Shown here in pieces: positions 1 through 5,186 of a stretch of 7,469 nucleotides of DNA. The first letter of the stretch is position 1, and every line of letters begins with the position of its first letter. Origin of the DNA: Spirochaetia bacterium (GTDB lineage Bacteria > Spirochaetota > Spirochaetia > Treponematales > Treponemataceae); NCBI GenBank assembly GCA_900769325.1, contig CAAGGF010000087.1, positions 1-7,469 of the forward strand, in the 5' to 3' direction. The translations under genes and the position numbers were made by a program. The notes under the pieces were generated by a model. It saw nothing but the letters and a program-made list of their open reading frames with translations, searched no databases and was not told the DNA's origin.

Positions 1-119
1 GGTAAAAAAATGTTGAGTTCTGAAGGTTTGTCGGTATTTAACAGTAAAGAGGTTGAGAAAGAATTGAATCAAGCAGTTGACAATAACGCTTTACTGGAAA
101 CTTTGAAAGTTTTGACGGA
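1..119. repeat. Terminal direct repeat, left copy (circular join)
   Basis: These 119 bases are identical, base for base, to the last 119 bases of the window. The partition-like gene that begins at 7240 continues in frame across the repeat into position 1 and ends at 330, so joining the ends restores an intact gene. This is what a circular molecule looks like when an assembler writes it out with an overlap. A length of 119 is also a k-mer size used by some short-read assemblers. A true terminal redundancy of a linear phage genome is possible but less likely. Confidence 0.93.
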
Positions 120-330
120 GCAATTAAAAGTTAAGGACCAACAAATCACCGATTTAATGAACGATAACAGACAGAAAGACGAAACCATAAAAGACTTGAG
201 TGTTAAATTGTCGGACAGGCTCGCCGAATCGAATGAGCTGAATCGGAATAATCAAGTTCTTTTATTGGAAAAGAGACCTCCGGAACAGAAAGAAGAATCG
301 TCCGGATTTTGGTCAAAGATTTTTAAGTAA
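1..330 (+). CDS. HTH plus coiled-coil plasmid partition-like protein (3' part; gene starts at 7240)
   Basis: This is the C-terminal part of a 146-aa protein whose first 37 codons lie at 7240-7350; position 1 is the first base of codon 38. The ATG at 10 is internal methionine 41, not a start, because it has no ribosome site of its own. Residues about 68-127 form a long, highly charged heptad-like helix (LLETLKVLTEQL, then KDQQITDL and KDLSVKLSDRL) that should be a coiled coil. The protein ends in an aromatic, basic tail, GFWSKIFK. An N-terminal DNA-binding head followed by a coiled coil and a short tail is the layout of the staphylococcal pSK1 Par type of single-protein partition factor and of DUF536-like plasmid proteins. 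Plasmid segregation is inferred from layout only. A replication accessory or repressor role is the main alternative. Confidence 0.8.
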   Translation, partial: GKKMLSSEGLSVFNSKEVEKELNQAVDNNALLETLKVLTEQLKVKDQQITDLMNDNRQKDETIKDLSVKLSDRLAESNELNRNNQVLLLEKRPPEQKEESSGFWSKIFK

Positions 331-351
331 AAGAGAGGTTAAAACAAAAGA

Positions 352-534
352 ATGAAGTATGTTGCATTATTAACACTTGAAGGAAACGAAAACTTCACTC
401 CGTCCAGTAATGACGGAATCATCAAAATTTTATCTGAAAACGAAATTTTTCTTGATACGCTCTTCGCGATGAGAGACGCGTTCAATCTGAATGAAGATGA
501 GTTCAAGAACTTTCTTCAGAAGATAGGAGTTTAA
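352..534 (+). CDS. Small hypothetical protein, 60 aa
   Basis: I do not recognise this 60-residue protein. It begins MKYVALLTLEG, which could be a short beta strand, and its C-terminal half (about residues 24-58, from ILSENEIFLDTLF to EFKNFLQKIGV) looks like two acidic amphipathic helices. There is no signal peptide or membrane segment. A GAGAGG ribosome site lies at 333-338, a somewhat long 13 nt before the ATG. It sits 21 nt after the partition-like gene and 3 nt before the next gene, so it is almost certainly co-transcribed. Codon choice matches its neighbours, which supports real coding. A small accessory role in replication or maintenance is only a guess from position. Confidence 0.65.
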   Translation: MKYVALLTLEGNENFTPSSNDGIIKILSENEIFLDTLFAMRDAFNLNEDEFKNFLQKIGV

Positions 535-537
535 AAA

Positions 538-876
538 ATGGGTGCGGAAATATTCGATTTATTGCGTTATTATGAGCAGATTTTGCTCGATAGAAAACTT
601 TACGGTCGAAAGCTGAAGAACAATGAATTATGGTATTATCTCGGCGCTCGTGATGTTGTTGAAACTCTTTGGAACATATATAAAAGAGTTTTGGACGAAC
701 ACGAGGAACCAGTTGACGAAGACGCGAAAATCATTCGAGAGGTTATTGAAAAGACAGTCGCAGAACTCAATCCGAAAAAGGAAGATGTTCTTCAGGATTC
801 TGACTTCAAAAGGATTGTTCAGTCTGAAGACCCTGAATCAATCAAGAAGTTCGTTCGTGATTTATTGAGTGAATAG
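538..876 (+). CDS. Hypothetical helical protein, 112 aa
   Basis: I do not recognise this protein. It is predicted to be mostly helical and highly charged. An N-terminal stretch (residues about 5-36) is rich in Tyr, Leu, Arg and Lys, including LLRYYEQILLDRKLYGRKL and NNELWYYLG. A middle helix carries VVETLWNIYKRVLDEH. The C-terminal half is very acidic and ends in KKFVRDLLSE. There is no membrane segment and no cysteine cluster. The ribosome site AGGAG is inside the end of the preceding gene, and only three bases separate the two genes, so translation may be coupled. The stop codon overlaps the ribosome site of the initiator gene downstream. An 81-aa frame within it, starting at 623, is a shadow. 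Confidence 0.75.
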   Translation: MGAEIFDLLRYYEQILLDRKLYGRKLKNNELWYYLGARDVVETLWNIYKRVLDEHEEPVDEDAKIIREVIEKTVAELNPKKEDVLQDSDFKRIVQSEDPESIKKFVRDLLSE

Positions 877-886
877 AGGTGAAATC

Positions 887-1900
887 GTGGATAAAAAGAA
901 AGCCGAAGTTTTGAAAAAACTTTTCGGAACGGCAACGACTGAGCCAGTCGACCCGAACTCCCTCCCGGACGATGAACGGAAAATCGCTTTTGAAATTATG
1001 CGCGAGTTTTATCAGACCGCCGAAGATATTCGAGACCTTCAGGAGTACGAAAAAATATTTTCTACGGTTCCGGATAACGCTATTATTCCAGTCTCGAAGC
1101 TCGCGAAAAAATCGCTTCAGCTCATCAATGGAGAGAGTGACGGAGTTTTGGTTGATACTAAAAAAACTGTCGCTGTCACTCTGACGGTAAATCGTGACGG
1201 AGTTCAATTTCCCGAAAACTATACTCGATACGACGATTGTGTTCAAAGTGCGGTGTGTTCTTTACTGGAAGCCGGAAACAATAAGTTCACCGCAGAAATG
1301 GTTTACAGAGCGATGAACGGCTTGACTAATTCTGAAAAGATAAGTCCTCAGGCGGTCGGAAGTGTGACGAAAAGTCTCGACAAACAACGGAACATTGATA
1401 TTCTGATTGACTTCTCAGAACAGGCAAAAGCATTTAACAAGAACTTGAAAAAGTCGACAATCAGAGCGCACGCGATAGAGTGTCGCGTTGTTGAAGGTGA
1501 GACCCACAACGGATATAAAAAACAAGTCTATGTCCTGACAGCTCCGCCACCAATTTATGAATACAGCAAAATTTTTAATCAGATTCGAACAGTTCCGATT
1601 GAATTGTTAAATGTGAAGGGACTCAGAAATTCTGAGCAAATCACAATAATTAAAAATTATTTGCTGACTCAAGTTGAGAGTATGCGCGGAACCAGTGGAC
1701 GAAATAAAACGATAAAATATGAAACTCTGTTTTCAGATTGTGGACTTTCTTTTGCTCCAACAAATCCAGCGAAAGACGCGAAAAAATATCGAGGTTATAT
1801 CGAAAAAATATTGGAGCAATGGACGAAACAAGAATATATAAAAGGCTATGCCGAAAACAAGAAGGGTCAGAAATTTGTCAGCGTTACTATTAAACTATAA
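887..1900 (+). CDS. Probable replication initiator (Rep), two winged-helix-like domains, 337 aa
   Basis: I place the start at GTG 887, which has AGAGGTG (875-881) five bases upstream. The longer frame from GTG 869 overlaps the previous gene and leaves that ribosome site inside the coding sequence. After a variable N-terminus, residues about 112-220 look like a first winged helix (FTAEMVYRAMNG, then ISPQAVGSVTKSLDKQ). Residues about 235-337 look like a second one: VPIELLNVKGLRNSEQ, IKYETLFSDCGLS, YRGYIEKILEQW, and a final two-strand wing with KKGQKFVSVTIKL. This order and the closing wing resemble iteron-binding initiators of the Rep_3 superfamily, but the similarity is structural by eye and not a clear family match. 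Its position just before a primase-helicase, on a circle that has iteron-like repeats, supports an initiator role. It probably binds the repeats at 3981-4073. Confidence 0.6.
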   Translation: MDKKKAEVLKKLFGTATTEPVDPNSLPDDERKIAFEIMREFYQTAEDIRDLQEYEKIFSTVPDNAIIPVSKLAKKSLQLINGESDGVLVDTKKTVAVTLTVNRDGVQFPENYTRYDDCVQSAVCSLLEAGNNKFTAEMVYRAMNGLTNSEKISPQAVGSVTKSLDKQRNIDILIDFSEQAKAFNKNLKKSTIRAHAIECRVVEGETHNGYKKQVYVLTAPPPIYEYSKIFNQIRTVPIELLNVKGLRNSEQITIIKNYLLTQVESMRGTSGRNKTIKYETLFSDCGLSFAPTNPAKDAKKYRGYIEKILEQWTKQEYIKGYAENKKGQKFVSVTIKL

Positions 1901-2021
1901 AAAAAAGACTCCCTCAAAAGTTGACGGACTTTCGGAGAATCTCGCGCCCAAAGGCGCATTGCATTATTAACGCCGACATTATATCAAAATTCTTCAAATT
2001 TGTAAATATGGAGGTTTTACG
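1901..2021 (+). other. 121-bp intergenic leader before the primase-helicase gene, with small hairpins
   Basis: This is the longest gap inside the replication unit. It holds a GC-rich hairpin, GCGCC at 1944-1948 pairing with GGCGC at 1953-1957 around a CAAA loop. Upstream is a weaker imperfect stem, in which AAAGT 1917-1921 pairs with ACTTT 1928-1932 and CTCC 1909-1912 can pair with GGAG 1934-1937. Neither is followed by a clean T-run, so readthrough is likely, though partial attenuation is possible. No strong promoter is visible; TTGCAT (1959-1964) with TATCAA (1982-1987) is a weak candidate. The ribosome site GGAGG at 2010-2014 is strong. Confidence 0.45.
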
Positions 2022-3929
2022 ATGTCAGAATTAAAAGATTTTAAACCGTATTTTGAAAACTACCTGACAAATCAGGGTTTTAATATATCAAAGGGGAATC
2101 CTTGTCCCATTTGCGGAGGAGGTCAAAGAAAGAAAAACGCGTTTCACTATGACCGGACGACTCATCGCGCGAAGTGCTTCGTCTGCAACTGGACGGGAGA
2201 CTTCGTCGACTATCTTCAGGAAACGGAATCACTCTCAAAGGCTGAAGCAATCGAAAAAATAAAAACTATGGTTCCGGAGCTGAAGAAAGTTCCTTTAAAA
2301 ACTCCAATAAAAGAAAAAAGTGAACCGGAATCGGTTCAGGACTTCCGTTCTTTTTATAGGGAATGTTTTGACCGTGCTGACCAGTGCGACTACCTTCAGA
2401 AGCGCGGAATCAGCGTCGAAACTCAAAAGCGTTTTATGATTGGATTCTGTCCGGACTGGAAGCACCCGAGAGCCGGAGACAATGCTCCGAAAACCCCTCG
2501 AATAATTATCCCAACGGCGCGCGGTTCATATCTTGCAAGAGACACCCGTTCGGAAATTCCCGAAGCTCAAAGAGATTATAAAAAAATGAAGGTCGGGAAA
2601 GTTGAAATTTTCAATCGAAAAGTTTTGACCTCAGACGAAAAAATAATTTTTATTGTTGAAGGTGAAATCGACGCTCTGAGCGTCATCGAGGTCGGAGAAC
2701 AGGCGGTCGGTTTGGGTTCCATTTCAAACATCAGAAAACTGATTGATGAAATCACCTCCAACGATAAAAAATTTATCATCATTCCCGACAACGATGAAAA
2801 CGGAGCCGGTCAGAACGGCGCGGAAAAAATGAAACAAGACCTCGACGCGCGAGGACTCATTTCAATCATCGCCCCTTTACCGGACGAAATTCACGACGCG
2901 AACGATTTTCTCGTTCAAGATAGAGAATCATTCAATAACTTCTTAAAGTCCTTTAAAAAGGAAATTGAAGCGTTTGAAATGGGTTCGGAATTCAAAAGTT
3001 CGTATGTAATCAATGAAATTGACTCATTCTTGAACGAAATCACCTCCGGAAATAATAAAGCAATACCGACAGGTTTTAAACTGTTTGATAAAGCTCTTGA
3101 CGGCGGAATCTTCTCGGGACTGTTTATCATCGGCGCGGAAAGTTCACTCGGGAAAAGTGCTTTCGTCCTGAATGTTGCCGAACAAATCGCCGAAGCCGGA
3201 ACAGATGTCATATATTTTTCGCTTGAGATGTCAAAGCGTGAACTTATCGCGAGAGGTCTGTCCCGTCAAACATTTCTTTGGAGTAATACGATTCCCGAAT
3301 GTTTTTATAATAAATCAACAAAAGAAATCCTGAAGGGGAATCCTGAAGAATACAAAGACGCGATTCAGAATTATAAACCAATCGCGAAAAACCTCGTTTT
3401 TTATGAAGATACTTCCGGAATCACTGTCGACGACCTCGTCCAGTATGTCGAGAATCACATCAAATACACTGGACGAAGTCCGGTCGTTGTTCTCGATTAT
3501 CTTCAGTTAATAGCACCACGAGACCCAAGAGACACGGACAAGTTCAAAATCGACTATACTGTCAAAGCTCTGAAGCAACTCAGCCAAAAAATAAATATGC
3601 CAGTAATAGCAATCAGCAGTCTGAACCGTGGTTCTTACGGAAAACGCGTTGATATGGAATCCTTCAAAGAGTCCGGCGCGATTGAGTATTCTTCAGATGT
3701 TCTCATCGGAATGAGTCTCTCTGTTACTATGGACGGAAAAAAAGAAGACTTTGAAATCGCTCGCGCCCTGAAGGAAACACCGCGAAGAATGACCGTCGAG
3801 ATTCTGAAGAACCGGAACGGTGAAAGAAATTACAAGATTGAGTTCAAATATTTCAGCGCGTTCAACACCTTCGTCGAAGATGACCACGGGTTCAGCGAGT
3901 TCAACAAATCAAAAAATAATTTCTTATAA
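2022..3929 (+). CDS. Primase-helicase fusion (zinc finger, TOPRIM, DnaB-type helicase), 635 aa
   Basis: This replication enzyme should synthesise primers and unwind DNA at the fork. Residues 28-55 form a DnaG-type zinc ribbon with Cys28, Cys31, Cys52 and Cys55. Residues about 205-300 are a TOPRIM domain, with the acidic motif VEGEID (Glu213) and the PDNDENG motif (Asp256, Asp258). Residues about 340-610 are a DnaB/RecA-like helicase: Walker A GAESSLGKS (371-379), YFSLEMS (398-404), Walker B VVVLDYLQLI (488-497) and a later ISSLNRGS motif (530-537). The order matches phage T7 gp4 and Twinkle-like proteins, and all the key residues are present. The ATG at 2022 has GGAGG seven bases upstream. 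It is the last gene of the replication unit and is followed by a terminator. Having its own primase and helicase should make the element less dependent on host DnaG and DnaB. Confidence 0.95.
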   Translation: MSELKDFKPYFENYLTNQGFNISKGNPCPICGGGQRKKNAFHYDRTTHRAKCFVCNWTGDFVDYLQETESLSKAEAIEKIKTMVPELKKVPLKTPIKEKSEPESVQDFRSFYRECFDRADQCDYLQKRGISVETQKRFMIGFCPDWKHPRAGDNAPKTPRIIIPTARGSYLARDTRSEIPEAQRDYKKMKVGKVEIFNRKVLTSDEKIIFIVEGEIDALSVIEVGEQAVGLGSISNIRKLIDEITSNDKKFIIIPDNDENGAGQNGAEKMKQDLDARGLISIIAPLPDEIHDANDFLVQDRESFNNFLKSFKKEIEAFEMGSEFKSSYVINEIDSFLNEITSGNNKAIPTGFKLFDKALDGGIFSGLFIIGAESSLGKSAFVLNVAEQIAEAGTDVIYFSLEMSKRELIARGLSRQTFLWSNTIPECFYNKSTKEILKGNPEEYKDAIQNYKPIAKNLVFYEDTSGITVDDLVQYVENHIKYTGRSPVVVLDYLQLIAPRDPRDTDKFKIDYTVKALKQLSQKINMPVIAISSLNRGSYGKRVDMESFKESGAIEYSSDVLIGMSLSVTMDGKKEDFEIARALKETPRRMTVEILKNRNGERNYKIEFKYFSAFNTFVEDDHGFSEFNKSKNNFL

Positions 3930-3948
3930 TCCCATTAAAAAAGAAATT

Positions 3949-3978
3949 GAGTCGAGTTCTCTCGGCTCTTTTTATTTT
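3949..3978 (+). terminator. Rho-independent terminator of the replication operon
   Basis: GAGTCGAG (3949-3956) pairs with CTCGGCTC (3961-3968) over eight base pairs, one of them a T-G wobble. The loop is TTCT and the stem is followed at once by TTTTTATTTT (3969-3978). It lies 20 bases after the primase-helicase stop codon. It separates replication transcription from the iteron-like repeats that start three bases later, which would protect an origin from incoming transcription. Confidence 0.88.
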
Positions 3979-3980
3979 GA

Positions 3981-4073
3981 AAATAACCACTTATACGGGT
4001 TCGACCTTATCCCGTATAAGTGGTTATTTTATCCCGTATAAGTGGTTATTTTATCCCGTATAAGTGGTTATTT
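3981..4073 (+). repeat. Iteron-like array: one inverted and three direct 19-bp copies
   Basis: CCCGTATAAGTGGTTATTT occurs three times in direct orientation at 4011-4029, 4033-4051 and 4055-4073. The spacing is exactly 22 bp, about two helical turns, and the three-base spacers are all TAT. A perfect reverse-complement copy lies at 3981-3999, separated from the first direct copy by 11 bases. Each unit contains the small dyad ATAA-GTGG-TTAT. Exact period, strand arrangement and position next to AT-rich DNA fit initiator binding sites of a theta-replicating plasmid. The inverted pair could alternatively form a 19-bp cruciform with an 11-base loop, or act as an operator. The 337-aa Rep-like protein is the obvious candidate ligand. 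The sites lie about 2 kb downstream of its gene. Confidence 0.88.
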
Positions 4074-4142
4074 TTAAAAGAGAAAAAAACACCTTCAAAC
4101 CCAGTGATACCAACGGGTTCAGCGATTCGAAAAAAATCCCTT

Positions 4143-4188
4143 AAATATTATAAATATTATATAGTCCGGCGCTCCCGGCTGACGCCGG
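4143..4188. other. AT-rich unwinding element candidate plus GC-rich hairpin
   Basis: Two adjacent copies of AAATATTAT (4143-4151 and 4152-4160) give a stretch of pure A/T. It is followed directly by CCGGCG (4166-4171) pairing with CGCCGG (4183-4188) around an 11-base loop. An AT-rich repeat about 70 bp from iterons is where a DNA unwinding element is expected in iteron plasmids. The hairpin could be a primer or assembly site, or a structure in an RNA. No good DnaA box (TTATCCACA type) is visible here. Confidence 0.5.
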
Positions 4189-4344
4189 TTCGCCGTGAAA
4201 AAAGAAAAAAATCAAAATCAAAGTCAAAATCTGAATCGAACTTCGTTCTTTACCGGAAAAATAATTTCTTCAGACCCTCCCCCACCTTCGGAACTGGAAT
4301 TCAGTCTTGGGAACTGTGTTGGGCTGTTTTCTTTCGCAGAACAG

Positions 4345-4377
4345 AAAAATTTTGAGATTTTCGAATCTAAAATTTTT
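4345..4377. repeat. Long AT-rich hairpin with TTCG loop
   Basis: AAAAATTTT (4345-4353), one bulged G (4354) and AGATT (4355-4359) pair with AATCT (4364-4368) and AAAATTTTT (4369-4377). This gives 14 base pairs closed by a TTCG tetraloop. Both strands carry a T-run in the stem, so it could act as a weak bidirectional terminator. It could also be a single-stranded-DNA or RNA structure used in replication. Confidence 0.65.
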
Positions 4378-4552
4378 TACCCTGAAAAACCACGGAAAAG
4401 AAAAATTTTCGGTAATTTTCGGGAACGCCTGAAGTATTTCCGGCACTTTTTAACACCAGTGAATCAGGAAGGCTCTGACACGGTTCCGGACTCTATTTTC
4501 ATTTTGGACTATTCTGAACCCCACAAGTCGGACTTTTCGGACGCGGTGAAAG

Positions 4553-4587
4553 GCTCAGAATTTAATTCTAAGCGATTTTTATTTTTT
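4553..4587 (+). terminator. Near-palindrome with T-rich tail, possible terminator
   Basis: GCT-C-AGAATT (4553-4562), a central T (4563), and AATTCT-A-AGC (4564-4573) form a 21-bp near-palindrome with one mismatched pair. It is followed by GATTTTTATTTTTT to 4587. As RNA, the central bases would open into a loop and the T-rich tail would fit a rho-independent terminator. As DNA, it could be a dimeric protein site. There is no supported gene upstream for it to terminate, so either an untranslated RNA ends here or it serves another purpose. Confidence 0.45.
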
Positions 4588-4622
4588 AAAGGGTGAATTG
4601 CTCAGAAGCGAAAGAAAAATCG
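4573..4622. repeat. Imperfect inverted repeat in the non-coding region
   Basis: CGATTTTTATTT (4573-4584) and AAAGAAAAATCG (4611-4622) are complementary at 11 of 12 positions, with a 26-base interval. The left arm overlaps the T-rich tail of the palindrome at 4553-4573, so the two structures would be mutually exclusive in RNA. Function unknown. Confidence 0.5.
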
Positions 4623-4710
4623 TTCTCCGGCTGAATATGAAGCAAATTCGAGCCGTTGAATATTGATTCGATTGTTCAATTTTCTTTTTAAAGGGTATTT
4701 ATAAAAAAAG

Positions 4711-4732
4711 TGTAAGTAAATTGTAAGTAGAT
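4711..4732 (+). promoter_or_regulatory. Tandem 11-bp repeat upstream of the capsid operon promoter
   Basis: TGTAAGTAAAT (4711-4721) is followed directly by TGTAAGTAGAT (4722-4732), differing at one base, and the next bases begin a third TGT at the -35 box. One repeat per helical turn, touching the -35 element, is a typical place for an activator or repressor. Ribbon-helix-helix proteins often bind short tandem repeats, so the product of the first gene of this operon is a natural candidate. That link is inferred. Confidence 0.55.
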
Positions 4733-4734
4733 TG

Positions 4735-4763
4735 TTGACAAAGTGCAGTCACAGTATTATAAT
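4735..4763 (+). promoter_or_regulatory. Consensus sigma-70/sigma-A promoter of the capsid operon
   Basis: TTGACA (4735-4740) and TATAAT (4758-4763) match the consensus perfectly and are separated by 17 bp. Transcription should begin near 4770, a few bases before the GGAGG ribosome site (4775-4779). The leader is thus very short. A perfect promoter implies strong expression unless repressed. The dyad TGAC (4736-4739) and GTCA (4748-4751) lies over the -35 box and spacer and may be an operator. Confidence 0.9.
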
Positions 4764-4787
4764 TTAAGAAAAAAGGAGGTTGACGAA

Positions 4788-5186
4788 ATGGGCAAGAAAG
4801 TTTTGAGCGTCAGAATCGACGAAGAACTCATCGAACAGATTAACTATTTCTGCGGAGTTCTTGGAATTAGTCAAGCGGACTTTGTGACAAGTGCGCTTGT
4901 TGAAAAAGTCGAGCGTCAGCGCTTTGAGCGTGAAGGCGGTTTGACTCTGACGGTTCCGAACCCTCAGAGATTTGTTCACACGAAAGAGCAAGCCGAAAAA
5001 ATTATGAAAGAAATTTCAGATGTGGCGAACCGTGTCACTGTTACGAACTGCGCGCTTGACGGCGGTTTAAATGAAATCGTTGTTTTCTATCTTCAGAGAC
5101 TTTTCAAGGACTCTGACGAAGACAGAAAGCGTTTTGAAAATAACTTTTACAACGATTTGCAAAACCTGAAGGGAGGTGAAAAATAA
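4788..5186 (+). CDS. Ribbon-helix-helix (CopG/Arc-type) DNA-binding protein, 132 aa
   Basis: I choose ATG 4788, which has GGAGG at 4775-4779. The longer frame from GTG 4743 begins inside the promoter and cannot be the start. Residues 4-45 fit a ribbon-helix-helix fold: strand KVLSVRID, helix ELIEQINYFCGVLG, turn ISQA, then helix DFVTSALVEKVERQR. Such proteins dimerise through the strand, which contacts the DNA major groove. The remaining 85 or so residues are not recognised; they are helical and charged at the end (DSDEDRKRFENNFYNDLQNL). The stop overlaps the start of the capsid gene as TAATG, so the two are probably translationally coupled. The likeliest role is autoregulation of the capsid operon. 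A tether or specificity factor for DNA packaging is a less supported alternative. Confidence 0.85.
   Translation: MGKKVLSVRIDEELIEQINYFCGVLGISQADFVTSALVEKVERQRFEREGGLTLTVPNPQRFVHTKEQAEKIMKEISDVANRVTVTNCALDGGLNEIVVFYLQRLFKDSDEDRKRFENNFYNDLQNLKGGEK

Larger units (their letters stand above)
4074..4734. other. Gene-free region between the iteron-like repeats and the capsid operon promoter
   Basis: These 660 bases hold no gene that I can support. Open frames exist, the longest from 4195 to 4596, but they start at a GTG without a ribosome site and translate to low-complexity or unlikely protein. The region instead holds the AT-rich stretch and GC hairpin at 4143-4188, a long AT hairpin at 4345-4377, a palindrome with a T-rich tail at 4553-4587, an inverted repeat spanning 4573-4622, and an 11-bp tandem repeat at 4711-4732. 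A 12-bp direct repeat, TTTTTAAAGGGT, lies at 4583-4594 and 4685-4696. An origin with accessory sites, a packaging site or an untranslated RNA could all lie here. Confidence 0.6.

Noticed and set aside
1..119. Direct terminal repeat of a linear phage genome
   Set aside because: Possible, but the gene reads through the join, no terminase is present, and 119 bases matches a common assembly overlap length.
10..330. A separate 106-aa gene starting at ATG 10
   Set aside because: No ribosome site precedes it, and the frame is continuous with the helix-turn-helix start at 7240 across the circular join.
842..1246. 134-aa minus-strand frame opposite the Rep-like gene
   Set aside because: It is antisense to a gene with a good start and domain pattern, and has no ribosome site or promoter. 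A shadow frame.
3899..3930. Promoter at the end of the primase-helicase gene (TATAAT at 3925)
   Set aside because: The best -35 (TTCAAC at 3900) has a 19-bp spacer and there is no gene downstream; a terminator follows within 20 bases.
3981..4073. CRISPR array
   Set aside because: Repeat period is 22 bp with constant three-base spacers, there is one inverted copy, and no cas genes are present. Iteron-like sites fit better.
4011..4073. DnaA boxes inside the iteron-like repeats (GTGGTTA core)
   Set aside because: Only 6 of 9 positions match the DnaA box, so similarity is weak; initiator sites explain the repeats better.
4020..4355. 111-aa open frame overlapping the iteron-like array
   Set aside because: Its start lies inside the repeats, and the protein begins with repeat-encoded residues followed by basic low-complexity sequence. 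No ribosome site.
4195..4596. 133-aa open frame in the region after the iteron-like repeats
   Set aside because: It starts at GTG with no ribosome site, begins in a low-complexity Lys/Gln/Asn/Ser run, and contains hairpins in the DNA. Composition is unlike the real genes.
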